A DNA stretch of 9,153 nt from Oscillospiraceae bacterium (GTDB lineage: Bacteria; Bacillota; Clostridia; Oscillospirales; Oscillospiraceae): assembly GCA_016296565.1 (NCBI GenBank), contig JAEDJB010000073.1, forward strand, positions 1 to 9,153, given 5' to 3'. This document shows, piece by piece, positions 6,901-9,153 of this stretch (the first letter of the stretch is position 1; every line of letters begins with the position of its first letter). The position numbers and the translations under genes were made by a program. Under the pieces are notes generated by a model, which was not told where the DNA came from, did not search any database, and saw only the letters and a program-made list of their open reading frames with translations.

Positions 6901-7200
6901 CTCTTCTTTGCCGGACCGGCCCCGGCCGCCCTTCATCAGCGACCGGGCCATGTCCAGCAGGGATTCATCAACGTGGTGGACCAGGATGACCTGCTTCAGC
7001 TCCGGGATCAGGGGCATGAGCTGCCCTTCGATGATGGTCTCGTTGGTCATGGTGGCGGCGGGACAGCCGGCGCACTGGCCCAGCATCCGCAGACGCAGAA
7101 TGCCGTCCTCGAAGCCGATCAGCTCCACATCACCGCCGTGGGCCTCCAAAGCGGGCCGCACCAGCTCGTCCAGCATCTGTTCCAGTTTCTCGTTGGTCAT
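6898..7200 (-). CDS. NifU-like (C-terminal domain) Fe-S cluster protein
   Basis: A 100-residue stand-alone NifU C-terminal domain, the class that carries or delivers [4Fe-4S] clusters in the cytoplasm. Family features are LxxLVRPALEAHGGDVEL (residues 10-27) and the cluster-binding CxxC in GQCAGCPAA (Cys43 and Cys46), followed by the usual amphipathic helix region. The tail is basic and glycine-rich (GGRGRSG). AGGAGG lies 8 bases before the ATG at 7200. Being placed between abfD, whose product depends on a labile [4Fe-4S] cluster, and abfT suggests a dedicated role in assembling or repairing that cluster. The domain assignment is secure; the dedicated role is inference. Confidence 0.9.
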   Translation of the reverse strand: MTNEKLEQMLDELVRPALEAHGGDVELIGFEDGILRLRMLGQCAGCPAATMTNETIIEGQLMPLIPELKQVILVHHVDESLLDMARSLMKGGRGRSGKEE

Positions 7201-7232
7201 CGTTTGGTCCTCCTGTTACTTCTATTTTCGCA

Positions 7233-7253
7233 GATCGCGGAAGAACCGCGATC
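7233..7253 (-). other. Hairpin overlapping the abfD stop codon
   Basis: Perfect 8-bp arms GATCGCGG (7233-7240) and CCGCGATC (7246-7253) surround a 5-base loop. The right arm includes two bases of the abfD TGA (7254-7252). On the minus strand it is followed by TGCGAAAATAG, without a T-run, so it is not a terminator. It sits 32 bases before the nifU-like ATG and may stabilise the abfD message or tune translation of the next gene. Confidence 0.6.
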
Positions 7254-8712
7254 AATCCTCCGTCACGTGGGCGATGCGCTTAGCCAGCAGCTTCTTGCCC
7301 TCGATGTCGCCCTGACGAGCGATCATGACGCGCTGAGCCTGGGGAGAGCCTGCGCCGTGGAGGGACTCGGTGCGGTAGCCCACAGCGCCGGAGCCCAGGG
7401 ACAGGTTCTCGATGAGGCGCAGGATGCGCATCCGGTTTTCCGCGGAGACGCCGACGCCGTTCTTCATGTACTTCTCAACCCAGGGGCCGGTGAACTCGCC
7501 CCGCAGGTCGGCCTCGGACAGGCAGGTACCCACGCTGCCGCCGGCCAGGTCCTCGGCGATGCGGGCCATCTCATAGGGGAAGCGGGTGACGTTCTGCTTG
7601 CAGACGTTGGCCAGCAGCAGGTCGATCAGGTAGTTGCCGGAAGCGGTCTTCTTGCCCTCAGCGGAGCAGGCGATGCCGCAGGAGTACATGGTCTCGTTCA
7701 GGTGGATCATCTCGATGAGCTTGTCCTTGATGTGGGAGGCCTTAGCCACGCCGTTGTAGTCAGCGGCAACAGCGGAAGCGCCGATCAGGACGTCACCCAC
7801 GCCAACCTTGCAGCCGCCGTAGGACTGACGGTGATAGCCGGCGAACCGCTCCACCATCATGGTAGCGAACGCATACTCGCCGTTCATGTAGATGTTCTCG
7901 TTGGGGATGAACACGTCGTCGAAGACAACCAGACATTCCACGCCGCCGAACTGGGAGTTGCCAACGTCGATCTCGGTGCCCTCCAGCTTGCGGGTGTCGC
8001 AGCTCTGACGGCCGATGATCATGAACAGGCCCTCAGCGTCGCAGGGGCAGGAGAAGGAGACAGCGTAGTCCTTGTCGTCGGGACCCATGGCCTGGGTGGG
8101 CATGACCAGAACGTGGTGGGAGTTGCACATACCGGTCTGGTGAGCCTTGGCGCCGCGGACCACGATGCCGTCGGGACGGCGCTCCACAACACGCAGGAAC
8201 ATGTCGGGGTCGTCCTGCTTGTGGGGAGCCAGGCTGCGATCCCCCTTGGGGTCGGTCATGGCGCCGTCCACGGTGTAGTCCTTCTCCTGGCACAGAGCCA
8301 CGAACTTGCGGAAGTTCTCGTGGTAGTTGGTGCCGCACTTCTGGTCGATTTCATAGGTGGTGGAGTAGACGGCGTTGAAGGCGTCCATGCCCACGCAGCG
8401 CTGGAAGCAGGCAGCAGTAACCTGGCCCAGCAGGCGCTGCATCTTGACCTTGTTCACCAGGTCCTCGGTGGACTGGTGGATGTGGGTGAAGCGGTTGACC
8501 CGCTCGCCGGTGAGGTTGGAGACGGCGGTCATCAGGTTCACATACTCGGGGTTGGTGCCGGTGGCCAGATCATAGGTCATGCGGACGGAGTTGACGGAGG
8601 GACGGAGGATGGGGTCATCCACGGGGTTCTCAACCTTCTTGCCGAACATGTAGACACGCATGTTCATCTTGCGCAGGCTTTCAATATATTCTTTACCAGT
8701 CATCAGTGCCAT
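7252..8712 (-). CDS. abfD: 4-hydroxybutyryl-CoA dehydratase / vinylacetyl-CoA delta-isomerase
   Basis: A 486-residue enzyme, the length of clostridial AbfD. It is an FAD and [4Fe-4S] protein that removes water from 4-hydroxybutyryl-CoA by a ketyl-radical mechanism and isomerises vinylacetyl-CoA to crotonyl-CoA. The cluster ligands known from C. aminobutyricum (Cys99, Cys103, His292, Cys299) correspond to Cys102 and Cys106 in AACFQRCVGMDAF and to His294 and Cys301 in GYHRQSYGGCKVG. The active-site Tyr298 and Lys302 are there too, as are Glu259 and, near the C-terminus, Glu449 in YRTESLHGAGSPQ. AAAGGAA lies 8 bases before the ATG at 8712. The frame stays open upstream to an ATG at 8862, adding 50 codons with a hydrophobic stretch, but that start lies upstream of the sigma-54 promoter and is rejected. 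First gene of the cluster, committing 4-hydroxybutyrate to butyrate formation. Confidence 0.97.
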   Translation of the reverse strand: MALMTGKEYIESLRKMNMRVYMFGKKVENPVDDPILRPSVNSVRMTYDLATGTNPEYVNLMTAVSNLTGERVNRFTHIHQSTEDLVNKVKMQRLLGQVTAACFQRCVGMDAFNAVYSTTYEIDQKCGTNYHENFRKFVALCQEKDYTVDGAMTDPKGDRSLAPHKQDDPDMFLRVVERRPDGIVVRGAKAHQTGMCNSHHVLVMPTQAMGPDDKDYAVSFSCPCDAEGLFMIIGRQSCDTRKLEGTEIDVGNSQFGGVECLVVFDDVFIPNENIYMNGEYAFATMMVERFAGYHRQSYGGCKVGVGDVLIGASAVAADYNGVAKASHIKDKLIEMIHLNETMYSCGIACSAEGKKTASGNYLIDLLLANVCKQNVTRFPYEMARIAEDLAGGSVGTCLSEADLRGEFTGPWVEKYMKNGVGVSAENRMRILRLIENLSLGSGAVGYRTESLHGAGSPQAQRVMIARQGDIEGKKLLAKRIAHVTED

Positions 8713-8805
8713 AGTAGTGCTTCCTTTCTTCTTTTGAATATTTTTTTGGAATGAAATCATGGAGGAGATCGTTGTCAGCGCGTTTCGCTTTCGCCCTAAT
8801 ATACA

Positions 8806-8822
8806 AGCAATTATCGTGCCAA
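8806..8822 (-). promoter_or_regulatory. Sigma-54 (-24/-12) promoter of the GABA cluster
   Basis: On the minus strand the sequence TTGGCACG-ATAA-TTGCT matches the sigma-54 consensus YTGGCACG-N4-TTGCW at every conserved position, with the GG and GC doublets 10 bases apart. Transcription would begin near 8796-8795, at the first bases of a GGG, giving a leader of about 83 bases before the abfD ATG. Sigma-54 promoters need an AAA+ enhancer-binding activator bound upstream; none is encoded in this window. I found no good -35/-10 promoter in the same gap. The sequence match is direct; its use as a promoter is inferred from its placement. Confidence 0.85.
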
Positions 8823-8906
8823 CTACAGCAAAAACGGCTGTTTTCCAAAAAACTTTTTTCATATTTCCTCAATTTTCTGCATCTGCCCCCGATATTCTCC
8901 CAGACG

Positions 8907-8960
8907 AAACAAAACATCCCCGGTTTTTCCTTCCTGCTTAGGACGAAAAACCGAGGATGT
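8907..8960 (-). terminator. Strong intrinsic terminator upstream of the sigma-54 promoter
   Basis: ACATCCTCGGTTTTTC (8960-8945) pairs with GAAAAACCGGGGATGT (8929-8914) over 16 bp with a single T-G wobble. A further TCCT/AGGA helix closes an AAGC loop. The minus-strand stem is followed by TTTTGTTT. It insulates abfD from transcription entering from the right. On the plus strand a T6 run follows five bases after the stem, so weak termination there is also possible. Lying about 120-165 bases upstream of the predicted start site, it also occupies a position where sigma-54 activators bind. Confidence 0.8.
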
Positions 8961-8984
8961 TGCGCTTTTTTGCAGAATATTTGT

Positions 8985-9000
8985 TGAACTTGTTGTTTCA
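8985..9000 (-). promoter_or_regulatory. Candidate upstream activator site (weak)
   Basis: TGAAACAACAAGTTCA on the minus strand is an imperfect inverted repeat (TGAAAC with GTTCA). It lies about 190-205 bases upstream of the predicted sigma-54 start site, within the usual range for enhancer-binding proteins. Only symmetry and position support it; short AT-rich repeats like this are common by chance. Confidence 0.25.
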
Positions 9001-9008
9001 AATGTGAA

Positions 9009-9152
9009 TCACGTTTTAAAAACGAAACAGCGAGTTTCCAAGCGAGGCAGGCATGGCAAAAAGCGTTGTTTTAATTTTAAAACAACCTTGCAGAAGGCCA
9101 GCAGCGCCCCGGGGATGGCCAGGCTGCGCTTGCGCAGCCAGCGAAAAATCCT
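9009..9152 (-). CDS. C-terminal part of an unrecognised small basic protein (partial)
   Basis: The minus-strand frame is open from the window edge to TGA at 9011-9009, giving 47 residues. It begins RIFRWLRKRSLAIPGALLA, closely related to residues 13-30 of the small ORF at 399-184; the remainder (CKVVLKLKQRFLPC onward) does not match. The similarity stops where the AT-rich palindrome at 9065-9086 begins shortly after, so the original gene may end differently and the final codons could be non-coding sequence read through. The start is outside the window. No family is recognised. The terminator at 8960-8907 lies about 50 bases downstream and would end its transcript. Confidence 0.35.
   Translation of the reverse strand, partial: RIFRWLRKRSLAIPGALLAFCKVVLKLKQRFLPCLPRLETRCFVFKT
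9065..9086. repeat. Near-perfect AT-rich palindrome
   Basis: Arms GTTGTTTTAA and TTAAAACAAC (10 bp, perfect) are separated by TT. A related smaller palindrome, CGTTTT-A-AAAACG, lies at 9012-9024. The minus-strand copy is followed by GCTTTTTG, so a weak terminator is possible. Alternatively it is a protein-binding site about 270-290 bases upstream of the predicted sigma-54 start site. It overlaps the partial small ORF at 9152-9009. Confidence 0.5.
9097..9137. repeat. Right copy of the 41-bp diverged direct repeat
   Basis: Matches 311-351 in the same orientation with four mismatches (at 9105 and 9124-9126). On the minus strand it encodes RKRSLAIPGALLA. The two copies flank the entire GABA cluster, about 8.8 kb apart. 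Confidence 0.6.
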
Positions 9153-9153
9153 C

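Noticed and set aside
924..8754. Very long plus-strand open frames opposite abfD, abfT, the dehydrogenase, gabT and the permease (up to about 665 codons).
   Set aside because: They mirror the minus-strand genes, are rich in Gly/His/Asp/Gln repeats with no recognisable domain, lack good ribosome-binding sites, and arise from the GC-rich codon use of the real genes.
8713..8862. Starting AbfD at the ATG at 8862.
   Set aside because: The known enzyme begins at the equivalent of the 8712 ATG, which has its own ribosome-binding site, and the predicted transcript starts downstream of 8862.
8693..9001. Minus-strand ORF of 102 codons upstream of abfD.
   Set aside because: It spans the terminator hairpin and the sigma-54 promoter, overlaps the abfD start, and its product has no recognisable features.
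1..9153. CRISPR array, tRNA/rRNA genes, transposase or integrase.
   Set aside because: No regularly spaced repeats, no cloverleaf or rRNA segment that I could recognise, and no transposase or recombinase motifs in any frame.

Overview
The window is an accessory catabolic cluster, almost entirely on the minus strand, from an anaerobic, butyrate-forming Firmicute. A gut Oscillospirales relative (the Flavonifractor, Intestinimonas, Evtepia type) is the best guess. The reasons are GC-rich genes with strong AGGAGG ribosome-binding sites, AT-rich intergenic DNA, and a GABA-to-crotonyl-CoA pathway known from anaerobic clostridia. The taxonomic guess is inference; there is no rRNA or other marker in the window.

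Read in the direction of transcription (right to left), the core is: abfD, 4-hydroxybutyryl-CoA dehydratase (8712-7252); a small NifU-like Fe-S protein (7200-6898); abfT, 4-hydroxybutyrate CoA-transferase (6884-5586); an iron-type 4-hydroxybutyrate dehydrogenase (5466-4354); gabT, 4-aminobutyrate aminotransferase (4317-2959); a PaaI-type hotdog thioesterase (2946-2536); and a 12-helix APC-family permease (2384-918). Together they would import GABA, transaminate it to succinate semialdehyde, reduce that to 4-hydroxybutyrate, activate it with CoA, and dehydrate and isomerise it to crotonyl-CoA. Crotonyl-CoA then enters the butyryl-CoA/butyrate route, whose genes are not in the window. The key residues of the dehydratase, CoA-transferase, dehydrogenase and aminotransferase are all visible.

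Upstream of abfD (8713-9008) is a regulatory region. It holds a match at every conserved position to the -24/-12 promoter of sigma-54 (TTGGCACG, four bases, TTGCT; 8822-8806), preceded by a strong minus-strand terminator (8960-8907) and AT-rich palindromes that could bind an enhancer-binding activator. This predicts that the pathway is switched on by a sigma-54 activator encoded outside the window. Inside the cluster, hairpins lie between abfD and the nifU-like gene, between abfT and the dehydrogenase (terminator-like), and between the thioesterase and the permease. A terminator (829-785) closes the permease transcript.

The left end (1-780) is not metabolic. It holds an unrecognised 34-codon gene with a very good ribosome-binding site, squeezed between two terminators (758-654), and an unrecognised basic 71-codon ORF (399-184). 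A related sequence, sharing a 41-bp block and the peptide RKR(Y/S)LAIPGALLA, occurs at the extreme right end on the same strand (9152-9009). A bidirectional hairpin terminator (80-118) and a possible tail of a plus-strand gene (2-67) complete the left edge.
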